Source of the DNA: Devosia indica
GTDB lineage: Bacteria > Pseudomonadota > Alphaproteobacteria > Rhizobiales > Devosiaceae
Direction of reading: 5' to 3'
Assembly: GCF_003056405.1 (NCBI RefSeq)
Contig: NZ_PYVZ01000012.1
Location: 62,001 to 126,000 of the forward strand
DNA length: 64,000 nucleotides
A program made the position numbers and the translations under genes. Positions within the stretch are counted from its first letter, which is position 1; each line of letters begins with the position of its first letter. Below are positions 38,076 to 45,913 of the stretch, piece by piece. The notes under the pieces are model-generated. The model saw only the letters and a program-made list of their open reading frames with translations, was not told where the DNA came from and ran no database searches.

Positions 38076-38831
38076 CTAGATCGAGAAACTCTCGCCCAGA
38101 TAGACCCGCCGCGCTTCGGGGTCGGCCGAAATGGTTTCCGGCTTGCCCTGGATCATCACCTTGCCACCGTGAATAAGATAGGCCCGGTCGACCAGCCCCA
38201 GCGTTTCGCGCACCGCATGGTCGGTAATCAACACGCCAATGCCGCGCTGCGTCAATTGCCGCACCAGCCCTTTGACTTCGGCCACCGCAATGGGGTCGAC
38301 CCCGGCAAAGGGCTCGTCGAGCAGCATGAAGCCGGGGTCTGCGGCCAGGGCCCGGGCAATCTCCACGCGCCGCCGTTCGCCGCCCGACAGCGCCAGCGCA
38401 TTGGACTTGGCGATATGGGTGATGGAGAACTCGTCCAGCAGCGCCTCCAGCCGGCGCTTGCGCTCGGCCTTGTCGCGCACCGTGTTTTCCAGCACCGCCA
38501 TGATATTGCCGGTCACCGTCAGTCCGCGAAAGATCGAGGGTTCCTGGGGCAGATAGCCGATGCCGAGCTGGCCGCGCTGGAACAGGGGCAGCCGGGTAAT
38601 GTCCAGCCCGTCGAGCAGGATCTTGCCCGCATTGGGTTTGACCAGCCCCATGATCATGGTGAAAACCGTGGTCTTGCCCGCCCCATTGGGGCCCAGCAGT
38701 CCGACCGCCTCGCCCCGGCGCACCGCCAGCGAAACGTCGCGCACCACTTCGCGCTTGCCAAAGCTCTTGGCCAGGCCATGGGCCACCAGCCAGCCGGTCT
38801 GGTCGATGCGGGGGCGGGACGGCGCACTCAT
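38076..38831 (-). CDS. lptB: LPS export ABC transporter ATP-binding protein LptB
   Basis: 251 residues. Walker A GPNGAGKTT, Q-loop YLPQEPSIF, signature LSGGERRR, Walker B FMLLDEP, and H-loop TDHAVRE are all intact. Drives extraction of LPS from the inner membrane with LptF, LptG and LptC. ATGA overlap with the lptA stop indicates translational coupling. lptF/lptG are not in the window. Confidence 0.96.
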   Translation of the reverse strand: MSAPSRPRIDQTGWLVAHGLAKSFGKREVVRDVSLAVRRGEAVGLLGPNGAGKTTVFTMIMGLVKPNAGKILLDGLDITRLPLFQRGQLGIGYLPQEPSIFRGLTVTGNIMAVLENTVRDKAERKRRLEALLDEFSITHIAKSNALALSGGERRRVEIARALAADPGFMLLDEPFAGVDPIAVAEVKGLVRQLTQRGIGVLITDHAVRETLGLVDRAYLIHGGKVMIQGKPETISADPEARRVYLGESFSI

Positions 38832-39298
38832 TGCGAGGTGAACACCCCGGTCACGCGCCCGCCGCCGCCGCTGGTAAAGGTCGATACATTGGTGGCCAGG
38901 TTCACCACCAGTTCGGTGGCATTGACCGTGCCGCTGGCATTGTTGACCACCACATTGCCGGTCAGGCGCAGCAATTGGTCGCCCGGCGTATAGACGGCAT
39001 GTTCGCCCGTGGCGTCTTGTTCGTCTGTCTTGAGCCGTACATTGCCGCCCGTGGCTACGAAGGTCTTGATATCGGTGGTGCCGCCCTCGCCATAACTGGC
39101 CACCACCTTGGGCGCCCAGACCGTCACATTGGGATGGATCACGATCACATCGCCGGTAAAGGTCACCTCGCGCGCGCTGTCATTCATCACCGTCTGGTCG
39201 GCGGTGATTTCGACACGGTTCTGCGCCAGCGCCAGCGCCGGCGACGCCAGCAGTAATGTGGTCAGGGCAATCAGGCGGGCCTGCTTCATGGCCTTCAT
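38828..39298 (-). CDS. lptA: LPS transport periplasmic protein LptA
   Basis: 156 residues. Cleavable signal peptide (about 1-25, ending ALALA-Q), then an OstA-type beta-jellyroll (VEITADQTVMND, TFTGDVIV, LRLTGNVVV). Forms the periplasmic bridge between LptC and LptD. It overlaps both lptB and lptC by 4 bp (ATGA), in the order lptC-lptA-lptB. Confidence 0.93.
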   Translation of the reverse strand: MKAMKQARLIALTTLLLASPALALAQNRVEITADQTVMNDSAREVTFTGDVIVIHPNVTVWAPKVVASYGEGGTTDIKTFVATGGNVRLKTDEQDATGEHAVYTPGDQLLRLTGNVVVNNASGTVNATELVVNLATNVSTFTSGGGGRVTGVFTSQ

Positions 39299-39939
39299 TC
39301 TCCACTGGCTCCGGAATCGGCCTCGCCGGGCGTCGAGGGCAGGGTGACGGTCGACCCGGTGAACGTCCAGATAATGGTGCTCGCATCATAGACCAGGCCA
39401 TCGGCCCTTATGGTCGAGCCATCCGCATAGTCGATGGCCACGGCGCCCCGGCTGGTCAGCATCTGGTTCTGCCAGTCAAACACCGAATCGTTGAGCGTGC
39501 CGGTGGTTCCCGTGCTGTCGGCAACATCGGCCTGCCCCGGCACCAGGGTCAACTGGGCGGCGGTATCGAGCTGCGCCACTGCCGCTTCCATGGTCAATTG
39601 CACCCCATCGATCCGGTTCAGCACCAGCCTGGCATTGCTCAGATCCACCAGATTGCTCTGTTCCACCCGCGCTCGCGCCGTTTCCGCCCGGACCCGATAG
39701 GACGATCCGTCGGTCAGCGTGCCCACATATTCGGGCGCATCGATGACCACGGCATCGGGGGTCACGCTGATCTGCTCGATGTTGAACCGCCCGGTAAAAC
39801 TCGAAACATAGATCTGCACCAGCAGCCCGGCCAGCACGATGCCGCCCAACAGCGGCACGCCCAGGCGCAGGATCGCCACGATGCGGTTGCGCCGCCCCAG
39901 GCGATCATACATCCGGCGTGGCGCAGTTGCGGCAGGCAT
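39295..39939 (-). CDS. lptC: LPS export inner-membrane protein LptC
   Basis: 214 residues. One N-terminal transmembrane helix (about 22-45) and a periplasmic jellyroll domain (EQISVTPDAVVIDAPEYVG on). Receives LPS from LptB2FG and hands it to LptA. The ATG at 39939 lies 16 bp after the rnd stop with GGGAG just before it; a TTG at 39969 overlapping rnd is an alternative. Confidence 0.88.
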   Translation of the reverse strand: MPAATAPRRMYDRLGRRNRIVAILRLGVPLLGGIVLAGLLVQIYVSSFTGRFNIEQISVTPDAVVIDAPEYVGTLTDGSSYRVRAETARARVEQSNLVDLSNARLVLNRIDGVQLTMEAAVAQLDTAAQLTLVPGQADVADSTGTTGTLNDSVFDWQNQMLTSRGAVAIDYADGSTIRADGLVYDASTIIWTFTGSTVTLPSTPGEADSGASGE

Positions 39940-39955
39940 GGCTCCCGACCCGGCC

Positions 39956-40570
39956 TCAGCTATGGGCAAAAATGTCGGTTTCTTCCCACCCCAGCAGATC
40001 TAGGGCACAGCGCGTGGGCAGGAACTCGAAGCAGGATTTGGCGATCTCGCTGCGGCCCTCGCGCGCCAGCATGCGATCCAGATGCCGTTTCAGGTCGTGC
40101 AGATAGAGCACGTCCGAGGCTGCATAATCGAGCTGGGCGTCGCTCAGCTTCTCCCCGCCCCAGTCCGAGCTTTGCTGCTGCTTGGAAAGGTCCACGCTCA
40201 ACAATTCACGCACCAGATCCTTCAGCCCGTGCCGGTCGGTATAGGTGCGCACCAGCTTGGAGGCGATCTTGGTGCAATAGACCGGCCCGGTCACCACCCC
40301 GAAACGGTTCTGCAGCACCGCCACGTCGAACCGCGCATAGTGGAAGATCTTGGTCACGCCGGGGTCGGACAACAGCTTGACCAGGTTCGGCGCTTCGCTC
40401 GCATCCTGCGGAATCTGCACCACATCGGCGCTGCCATCGCCCGGGGAGAGCTGCACCACACAGAGCCGGTCGCGATGCGGGTTGAGCCCCATGGTCTCGG
40501 TATCGATCGCAACTTCGCGGCCATAATTGGAAAGATTGGGCAAATCGCCGCGATGCACTCTGATGGCCAT
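39956..40570 (-). CDS. rnd: Ribonuclease D-like 3'-5' exonuclease
   Basis: 204 residues. DEDDy exonuclease core only: [10 protein letters not shown] (Asp/Glu), [10 protein letters not shown] (Asp), and [10 protein letters not shown] (Tyr...Asp). The HRDC domains of E. coli RNase D are missing, as in the short alphaproteobacterial form. Likely trims stable-RNA 3' ends. ATG 40570 ([10 protein letters not shown]) was chosen over an upstream ATG. Its end overlaps the possible upstream start of lptC. Confidence 0.85.
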   Translation of the reverse strand: MAIRVHRGDLPNLSNYGREVAIDTETMGLNPHRDRLCVVQLSPGDGSADVVQIPQDASEAPNLVKLLSDPGVTKIFHYARFDVAVLQNRFGVVTGPVYCTKIASKLVRTYTDRHGLKDLVRELLSVDLSKQQQSSDWGGEKLSDAQLDYAASDVLYLHDLKRHLDRMLAREGRSEIAKSCFEFLPTRCALDLLGWEETDIFAHS

Positions 40571-40690
40571 ATTGTCATCCGCTTGTCTGTAACCAATCCT
40601 TCCTTGGCACAGAGCGGTGGCCAAGAAAAGGCATCACGCTGGGAAGGCTTGCCCGTCGCAAGGCAAGAATTGCTGCCCGGAGCAGTCCTT

Positions 40691-40714
40691 CCATATAAAG
40701 CTTTCTTTATATGG
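40691..40714. promoter_or_regulatory. AT-rich perfect inverted repeat upstream of metK
   Basis: CCATATAAAG (40691-40700) and CTTTATATGG (40705-40714), exact complements around CTTT. It is AT-rich in a GC-rich region and lies about 110 bp before the metK start, so it may be an operator or part of the promoter rather than an RNA hairpin. Confidence 0.45.
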
Positions 40715-40757
40715 CTCTTGCTTTCCCGGCCCGGACCTGCGAAGAACGAGGCTGAAA

Positions 40758-40825
40758 GTGTCCGGCATAACGGCCGGACACGCGCACTCCCGCGTGCGCC
40801 CTCGCCACTTGCAAAGAGGTTTAAC
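40758..40825 (+). ncRNA. Structured leader of metK with hairpin over the ribosome site
   Basis: Three hairpins abut with no spacer: GTGTCCGGC / GCCGGACAC (40758-40781), GCGCAC / GTGCGC (40782-40799), and CCTC / GAGG (40800-40819), where GAGG is the metK ribosome site. Further upstream are CTTGCC / GGCAAG (40648-40667) and CTTGGC / GCCAAG pairs. Such a leader could control translation of SAM synthetase. It does not show the SAM-II core that I know from alphaproteobacterial met genes. Confidence 0.5.
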
Positions 40826-42082
40826 GTGGCCCGTTCCAACTATCTTTTCACCTCGGAATCCGTTTCCGAGGGGCATCCTGACAAGGTATGCGACCGTATT
40901 TCCGACGAAATCGTCGATCTGGTGTTCAGGGAGGCCAAAAAGGCCGGCATGGACCCTTCCCAGGTCCGCATTGCCTGCGAAACCCTGGCCACCACCAACC
41001 GCGTGGTTATCGCCGGTGAAGTGCGCGTCCCGCAAACCCTGCTGAAAAAGGGCAAGGACGGCCAGATCGTTACCGATGCATCCGGCGCCCCGGTGGTCAA
41101 TCCGTCCCGCTTCAAGTCGGCCGCCCGCAAGGCCATCCGCGCCATTGGCTATGAGCAGTCCGGCTTCCACTGGAAGACCTGCCGCATCGATGTGCTGCTC
41201 CATGGCCAGTCCGCCGACATCGCCGTCGGCGTGGACGAGGCCGGCAACAAGGATGTTGGCGCCGGCGACCAGGGCATCATGTTCGGCTATGCGGCGCGTG
41301 AAACCCCCGAGCTGCTGCCCGCCCCGATCTATTATGCGCACAAGATCCTGTCCTCGCTCACCGAGGCCCGCAAGGCCAATCACGGTCCTGCCGGCAAGCT
41401 TGGTCCCGACGCCAAGAGCCAGGTGACGGTGCAGTATCGCGACGGCAAGCCGGTCGGCGTCACCCAGATCGTGCTTTCGACCCAGCACCTGGACGAGACC
41501 CTGACCTCCGAGGATGTGCGCAACATCGTCGAGCCGATTGTCCGCGCCGCCCTGCCCGAAGGCTGGATCAGCGACGAGACGGTCTGGCACGTCAATCCGA
41601 CCGGCAAGTTCGTTGTTGGCGGTCCCGATGGCGATGCGGGCCTGACCGGCCGCAAGATCATTGTCGATACCTATGGCGGCGCTGCCCCCCATGGTGGCGG
41701 TGCCTTCTCGGGCAAGGATCCCACCAAGGTGGATCGGTCCGCGGCCTATGCGGCGCGCTATCTCGCCAAGAACGTGGTGGCTGCGGGCCTGGCCGATCGT
41801 GCCACCATCCAGCTCTCCTATGCCATCGGTGTGGCCAAGCCGCTCTCGATCTATGTCGACCTGCATGGCACCGGCAAGGTGGACGAGGCGGTGCTGGAAA
41901 AGGCGCTGGCCGAGGTGATGGACCTGACCCCGCGCGGCATCCGCACCCATCTCGATCTCAACAAGCCCATCTATGCCAAGACCGCCGCCTATGGCCATTT
42001 CGGCCGCAAGGCCGGCCGAGACGGCAGCTTCTCCTGGGAGAAGACCGACCTGGTCAAGGCGCTCAAGGCCGCAGTGGCGTAA
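40826..42082 (+). CDS. metK: S-adenosylmethionine synthetase
   Basis: 418 residues, the longer alphaproteobacterial form. Makes SAM from methionine and ATP. Signatures: [14 protein letters not shown] (ATP), [12 protein letters not shown], and [16 protein letters not shown] (the P-loop-like segment, shown in part). The start is GTG at 40826, with AGAGG 6 bp before it. The 255-bp region upstream is rich in hairpins. trmB, which I recall next to metK in Hyphomicrobiales, is separated from it by a toxin-antitoxin pair. Confidence 0.96.
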   Translation: MARSNYLFTSESVSEGHPDKVCDRISDEIVDLVFREAKKAGMDPSQVRIACETLATTNRVVIAGEVRVPQTLLKKGKDGQIVTDASGAPVVNPSRFKSAARKAIRAIGYEQSGFHWKTCRIDVLLHGQSADIAVGVDEAGNKDVGAGDQGIMFGYAARETPELLPAPIYYAHKILSSLTEARKANHGPAGKLGPDAKSQVTVQYRDGKPVGVTQIVLSTQHLDETLTSEDVRNIVEPIVRAALPEGWISDETVWHVNPTGKFVVGGPDGDAGLTGRKIIVDTYGGAAPHGGGAFSGKDPTKVDRSAAYAARYLAKNVVAAGLADRATIQLSYAIGVAKPLSIYVDLHGTGKVDEAVLEKALAEVMDLTPRGIRTHLDLNKPIYAKTAAYGHFGRKAGRDGSFSWEKTDLVKALKAAVA

Positions 42083-42091
42083 GGAGCAAAT

Positions 42092-42112
42092 GGCCCGGCT
42101 CTGCGCCGGGCC
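42092..42112 (+). terminator. Hairpin after metK
   Basis: 8-bp stem GGCCCGGC / GCCGGGCC with a 5-base loop, 9 bp after the metK stop, followed by GATTTACC. The T-run is weak, so termination may be partial. Confidence 0.45.
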
Positions 42113-42139
42113 GATTTACCTCCACAGATGGTCGCGGTA

Positions 42140-42156
42140 CAATCCGGCAAGGATTG
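42140..42156. promoter_or_regulatory. Inverted repeat before the DUF433 antitoxin gene
   Basis: CAATCC-GGCAA-GGATTG, perfect 6-bp arms ending at the first G of the GGAG ribosome site. Could be an autoregulatory operator or a small RNA hairpin touching the ribosome site. Confidence 0.35.
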
Positions 42157-42165
42157 GAGCCTGAC

Positions 42166-42399
42166 ATGTCGGAAGAACCACGCGAGCCAAAGATTGTCTC
42201 GACCCCGGGTATTGTCGGTGGGCGGCCTCGCTTGTTGGGGACGCGCATAACGGTTCAGGACATCCTTGGCGCCCTTGCGGCCGGCGACACGATTGATGAA
42301 TTGCTCGAAGATTTCCCCTATCTCGAACGGGAAGATTTCGCTGCCGTGCTTCGCTATGCGGCCGACCACCTCGACCACAAGGGCGTCGCCGCCGAATAA
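42166..42399 (+). CDS. DUF433 antitoxin
   Basis: 77 residues. DUF433 winged-helix-like fold: GRPRLLGTRITVQDILGAL and the helical part DTIDELLEDFPYLEREDF. Such proteins are found just before DUF5615 PIN-like toxins and should neutralise them and repress the operon. ATG 42166 with GGAG 6 bp upstream. The stop overlaps the toxin start (TAATG). Confidence 0.85.
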   Translation: MSEEPREPKIVSTPGIVGGRPRLLGTRITVQDILGALAAGDTIDELLEDFPYLEREDFAAVLRYAADHLDHKGVAAE

Positions 42400-42728
42400 T
42401 GAAGTTTCTCCTCGACGCCAATCTTCCGGGGAAACTGGTCGGCGTGTTCATTTCGGCCGGGTATGAATGTGTGCATATGGAATCGCTGATGCCACGCTAC
42501 GCTGCGGACACAACAATTTCCCGAATTGCGAATGAAACAGGTGCCGTTGTGGTCAGCCGCGACGCGGATTTTGCGCAACTGGTCCGAACAGGTGCTCTCA
42601 AGGTACCGCTGGTTTGGGTGCGGCTGGGCAATATGAGGCGAGCCGCAATCGCGGCAACCATCGAAGATCGACTCCCCGCAATCGTCAAGGCGATCGAGGC
42701 GGGCCAACAGATTGTTACATTACGTTGA
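42399..42728 (+). CDS. DUF5615 PIN-like toxin
   Basis: 109 residues. Mut7-C/PIN-like nuclease fold: FLLDANLPGKL (first Asp), DTTISRIA (second), and VVSRDADFAQL (Asp pair), giving the acidic metal site expected of an RNase. Partner of the DUF433 protein, with a one-base overlap. It sits between metK and trmB and its stop codon overlaps the trmB start. Confidence 0.85.
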   Translation: MKFLLDANLPGKLVGVFISAGYECVHMESLMPRYAADTTISRIANETGAVVVSRDADFAQLVRTGALKVPLVWVRLGNMRRAAIAATIEDRLPAIVKAIEAGQQIVTLR

Positions 42729-43435
42729 CCGAACACGAACTGCCCAAGACCCGCTCCGGCGAACCGCGCGCCTTTTTTGGCCGCCGCTCAGGCAAGAAAC
42801 TGCACGGCGGCCAGAAGGCGCAGGTCGCCGAGATATTGCCCCGCTTTGAAATCGCGCTGGCCGAACAGCTCGATCCGCGGGCCCTGTTCCCGGAAGCGGA
42901 TCGGATCGTCATCGAGATCGGCTATGGCGGCGGCGAGCATCTGGCCCGCAAGGCCGCCGAGCAGCCCGGCACCGGCTTTATCGGCTGCGAGGTCTTCACC
43001 GGCGGCATCGGCAAGATGGTGCAGGCCATCGAAGCCAATGACCTCGAAAATGTGCGCCTCTATACCGACGACGCGCTCAAGCTGCTGATGACCCTGCCCG
43101 AGGCCTCGGTCGACGAGGTCTATCTGCTCTATCCCGATCCCTGGCCCAAGACCCGGCACCACAAGCGCCGCTTTGTTTCGCCCACCACGCTCGATCAACT
43201 GGCGCGGGTGATCCGCCCTGGCGGTGTGTTCAATTTCGCCACCGATATCGAGGACTATGCCGATTGGACCCTGGCCCATATCCTGCGCCAGCCTTCGTTC
43301 ATCTTTGCCCCCCAGGCCCCGGGAAGCTGGCACACGCCCTATCCCGGCTGGCAGCCGACGCGCTACGAGAGAAAAGCCAGGCGCGAGGGGCGCATGCTCT
43401 CGTTCTATTTCAGTTTTCCGCGCCAGGCGGTGTAA
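42725..43435 (+). CDS. trmB: tRNA (guanine(46)-N7)-methyltransferase
   Basis: 236 residues. SAM-dependent methyltransferase making m7G46 in tRNA variable loops. SAM motif IEIGYGGGEHL and the characteristic LYPDPWPKTRHHKRRFV block (catalytic Asp, tRNA contacts) are intact. The best start is TTG at 42725, overlapping the toxin stop as TTGA; there is no evident ribosome site, so translation probably depends on coupling to the toxin gene. The frame is open upstream but runs antisense-like through the toxin. Confidence 0.9.
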   Translation: MTEHELPKTRSGEPRAFFGRRSGKKLHGGQKAQVAEILPRFEIALAEQLDPRALFPEADRIVIEIGYGGGEHLARKAAEQPGTGFIGCEVFTGGIGKMVQAIEANDLENVRLYTDDALKLLMTLPEASVDEVYLLYPDPWPKTRHHKRRFVSPTTLDQLARVIRPGGVFNFATDIEDYADWTLAHILRQPSFIFAPQAPGSWHTPYPGWQPTRYERKARREGRMLSFYFSFPRQAV

Positions 43436-43531
43436 CCGGTCGGCAACCCTGATCGGCTTTATGGCCTGCCGGCTCTGGACCTTGGCGCGTCACAACCCAT
43501 ATCGGGTGCGCAAGCGTCACGGAGTTGAACC

Positions 43532-43900
43532 ATGTCCGATCCCCAAGATCCCGCTACTGCCGATGCGGACCTATTGGTCGTGCGGCCGGGCAAGTGGACC
43601 CTTGTGGTGATCGTGCAACTGCGTGAGGGAACGAAGCGGTTCAATGAGTTGCGCCGCAATATGGGCGGCGTGCCGCAAAAATCGCTCAGCGTCACCCTGC
43701 GCGAACTCGAGCGGGACGGCTTCATCACCCGCAAGGCCTATGCGACCATTCCGCCGCGGGTGGAATATGATCTCACCGATCTCGGGCGCGAATTGCTGCA
43801 CCTGGCCGATGATTTCAAGCGGTTTGCCCAGCGCAATCGTGATGCGGTGGAACGGGCGCGGCGCCTGTTTGACGCCGCCGATGACCGCGCACCTCTTTGA
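43532..43900 (+). CDS. HxlR-family winged-helix transcriptional regulator
   Basis: 122 residues. HxlR/DUF24 winged helix: GKWTLVVIVQLREGTKRFNELRR in part, then KSLSVTLRELERDGFI (recognition helix and wing). The N-terminal cysteine that many members use for redox or aldehyde sensing is absent. GGAG ribosome site. Target unknown; the nearest downstream same-strand gene, a flavin reductase at 44466, could be regulated. Confidence 0.85.
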   Translation: MSDPQDPATADADLLVVRPGKWTLVVIVQLREGTKRFNELRRNMGGVPQKSLSVTLRELERDGFITRKAYATIPPRVEYDLTDLGRELLHLADDFKRFAQRNRDAVERARRLFDAADDRAPL

Positions 43901-43915
43901 GGGCCAAGGCCTACG

Positions 43916-43940
43916 GGCGCCGCCAGAGATTGGCGGCGCC
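43916..43940. terminator. Hairpin between convergent genes
   Basis: Perfect 10-bp stem GGCGCCGCCA / TGGCGGCGCC with loop GAGAT, between the end of the hxlR-type gene and the end of the secreted protein gene. Only TTT nearby, so it is a weak terminator candidate for both. Confidence 0.45.
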
Positions 43941-43955
43941 GGGCTTTGCGATCAA

Positions 43956-44222
43956 TTAGAGATTGACCACATCGAGGGTGACCGGGGTCAGATAGACCAG
44001 GGTCTGCTTGCCGTTTGCATCGGTTACCGAGGCGACGATATAGTCGCCCCATTCCTCGACGGTGCTGGCATTGATGCCCTTGTCCTGCACCTGGGTCAGC
44101 ACATAGGCTGCATCGAAGTCGTTGTCCGAGGTATCGGTCAACGAGGTGCCGGCCATGGCGGGGGCGGCGATGCCGGCAAGGGCGGCGGCGGTAACCAGGG
44201 CAATTACACTGTTCTTGATCAT
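43956..44222 (-). CDS. Small secreted protein of unknown function
   Basis: 88 residues. Clear signal peptide (MIKNSVIALVTAAALAG..AMA, cleavage near residue 24), then about 64 residues with a beta-strand pattern (YVLTQVQDKGI, VEEWGDYIVASVTD, KQTLVYLTPVTLDVV) that recalls a PepSY-like half domain. AGGA ribosome site about 10 bp before the ATG. Function unknown; probably periplasmic. Confidence 0.7.
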   Translation of the reverse strand: MIKNSVIALVTAAALAGIAAPAMAGTSLTDTSDNDFDAAYVLTQVQDKGINASTVEEWGDYIVASVTDANGKQTLVYLTPVTLDVVNL

Positions 44223-44363
44223 GACAGGATGTTCCTTTCTGTTGTGAACGAACAGGAAATGCGCACCCGGCCCGGCCCCCACAAGCAGCCGATTGCAGGT
44301 TTTTTGCACTTGAATTTGCCGCCCGCCATCCGACGGTTTAGCAAGGGAAATCAAGGGCTTTGA

Positions 44364-44409
44364 GGGAAACCCGGTATCCAGGGGGAAACCGGGTTCCCGC
44401 CCTGATACC
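44364..44409 (+). other. Possible pseudoknot in the flavin reductase leader
   Basis: Stem A: GGGAAACCCGGT (44364-44375) with ACCGGGTTCCC (44388-44398), one bulge. Stem B: GGTATCCAGGG (44373-44383) with CCCTGATACC (44400-44409), one bulge. B starts in the loop of A and closes beyond A, so the two either exclude each other at GGT or form an H-type pseudoknot. It ends 57 bp before the reductase ATG. Confidence 0.3.
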
Positions 44410-44465
44410 CGCTGATGCAACCTCTGACGCGCCCGGCAATTGTGAAGGTAAAGGAGACCCCGGAA

Positions 44466-45131
44466 ATGGAAACCAGCGTCCGCATCCTCGATGCCATCCC
44501 CGTTACCCACAATGTCCGGCACTATCGTCTCGAACGGCCCAAAGGCTATGGTTTCACGCCTGGCCAGGCGACCGAGGTCAGCATTGACCGCGATGATTGG
44601 CGTGACAGGAAGCGTCCGTTCACCTTCACCAGCCTGCCCGACGCGGACACGCTTGAATTGACCATCAAGAGCTATTTCGACCATACCGGAGTGACCAATG
44701 AACTCTGGTCATTGGGAGCGGGCGACCATCTGATCCTGCGCGATGTCTGGGGCACCATTCAATATAAGGGGCCAGGCACATTCATTGCTGGCGGTGCTGG
44801 CGTCACCCCCTTCATCGCCATCCTGCGGCACCTGAATGCCACAGGAAAGCTCGCCGGCAACCGCCTGATCGCGTCTTACCGCACCGAACAGGACATCATC
44901 CTGCGCGAAGAGTTCGAGGCCATGGAGGGGCTTGAAGTGCTCTGGACGCTGACCGACGATCCCAAATCGTCCCTTATGCAGGAGCGGATCGATGCCGGCT
45001 TCCTCAAAAGCCATGTCCCGCACCTCAACCAGAATTTCTACCTCTGCGGGCCGGATCCCATGGTCAAGGATCTGCGCGGCCTGCTCGACGAAGCCGGCGC
45101 CGATGTCGGCAATGTCACCTGGGAGAAGTAA
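44466..45131 (+). CDS. FAD/NAD(P)-binding oxidoreductase (ferredoxin reductase-like)
   Basis: 221 residues. FNR-type fold: FAD motif RKRPFTFTS (the RxYS/T equivalent), the NAD(P) loop GGAGVTPFIAI, and the C-terminal YLCGPDPMVKDL. There is no 2Fe-2S domain, so it must pass electrons to or from a separate partner such as a flavodoxin or ferredoxin. ATG 44466 with AAAGGAG upstream. Partner unknown; leader has unusual pairing (see 44364). Confidence 0.82.
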   Translation: METSVRILDAIPVTHNVRHYRLERPKGYGFTPGQATEVSIDRDDWRDRKRPFTFTSLPDADTLELTIKSYFDHTGVTNELWSLGAGDHLILRDVWGTIQYKGPGTFIAGGAGVTPFIAILRHLNATGKLAGNRLIASYRTEQDIILREEFEAMEGLEVLWTLTDDPKSSLMQERIDAGFLKSHVPHLNQNFYLCGPDPMVKDLRGLLDEAGADVGNVTWEK

Positions 45132-45172
45132 TGCGCCCGGCGCCTTGCCTTTCGGCTTCTTGAGGTCTATAG

Positions 45173-45234
45173 GAGAGCCAACATCATTGCTCTCTGTTCG
45201 AGGGTGGGTGCCCTGACCGGCCCCCGCTCTTTTT
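45173..45234 (+). promoter_or_regulatory. rimP leader with terminator (attenuator type)
   Basis: A 6-bp hairpin GAGAGC / GCTCTC (45173-45194) is followed by an imperfect GC stem (about 45200-45213 with 45217-45229) and TTTTT, all just before rimP. An attenuator-type rimP leader is described in alphaproteobacteria (the rimP-leader family in Rfam); this matches in layout. It would allow premature termination to tune the rimP-nusA-infB operon. Confidence 0.6.
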
Positions 45235-45261
45235 GTTTATCTGCGGGCGGTGTGCCCTTGC

Positions 45262-45912
45262 ATGCACGGCCACCCAGACTGGACTGATACCCAATTGGCT
45301 TTCGATCTGACCGAAAAGCGCTACATCAAGGAAACGGGCCTGGAAGCCCGTGTCTCCCGCATTGTCGAGCCGGTCGCCAATGATCTGGGCTTTGCACTGG
45401 TCCGGGTGAAGATCACCCCGGAAAACGGCTGCACGCTGCAGATCATGGCCGAGGACGAGAACGGGCGCTTCAACATCAATGACTGCGAGGCGCTCTCCAG
45501 GGACCTCTCGCCGGTGCTGGACGTGGAAGACCCGATCGACCGCGAATATCACCTCGAAGTGTCCTCGCCCGGGATCGACCGGCCGCTGGTGCGTAAGCGC
45601 GATTATGAGCGCTTCATCGGCCACGAAGCCAAGGTCGAACTCATGGACATGATCAATGGCCGCAAGCGCTTCCGCGGGGAAATCGGCCCGGTCGATGATG
45701 ATGGCGTCACCATCATTCTGCCCGATGCGCCAGGGGGCACCGACCCCAACCACAAGCTGGCATTCTCGACCATTGCCGAAGCCAAGCTGGTGATGACAGA
45801 CAAGCTCATGGATATGGCCCGCGCCGACCAGGAGCTGCACCCTATCGACGACGACGAGACCGAGACGGTCGAGTACGCCGACACTGAAGAAGTCTCTGAG
45901 GAGAAGAACTGA
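45262..45912 (+). CDS. rimP: Ribosome maturation factor RimP
   Basis: 216 residues. Helps 30S maturation. N-terminal domain (KETGLEARVSRIVEPVANDLG) and the SPGIDRPLVR segment in the middle are standard, followed by an Sm-like domain and an acidic tail. The start is uncertain: ATG 45262 is the first good codon, but no strong ribosome site is seen. The stop is 2 bp before the nusA ATG, so they are coupled. First gene of rimP-nusA-ylxR-infB. Confidence 0.9.
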   Translation: MHGHPDWTDTQLAFDLTEKRYIKETGLEARVSRIVEPVANDLGFALVRVKITPENGCTLQIMAEDENGRFNINDCEALSRDLSPVLDVEDPIDREYHLEVSSPGIDRPLVRKRDYERFIGHEAKVELMDMINGRKRFRGEIGPVDDDGVTIILPDAPGGTDPNHKLAFSTIAEAKLVMTDKLMDMARADQELHPIDDDETETVEYADTEEVSEEKN

Positions 45913-45913
45913 A

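Noticed and set aside
40758-40825. Known SAM-II or SAM/SAH riboswitch before metK
   Set aside because: The hairpin layout does not match the short pseudoknot cores of these classes as I know them; kept only as an unclassified structured leader.
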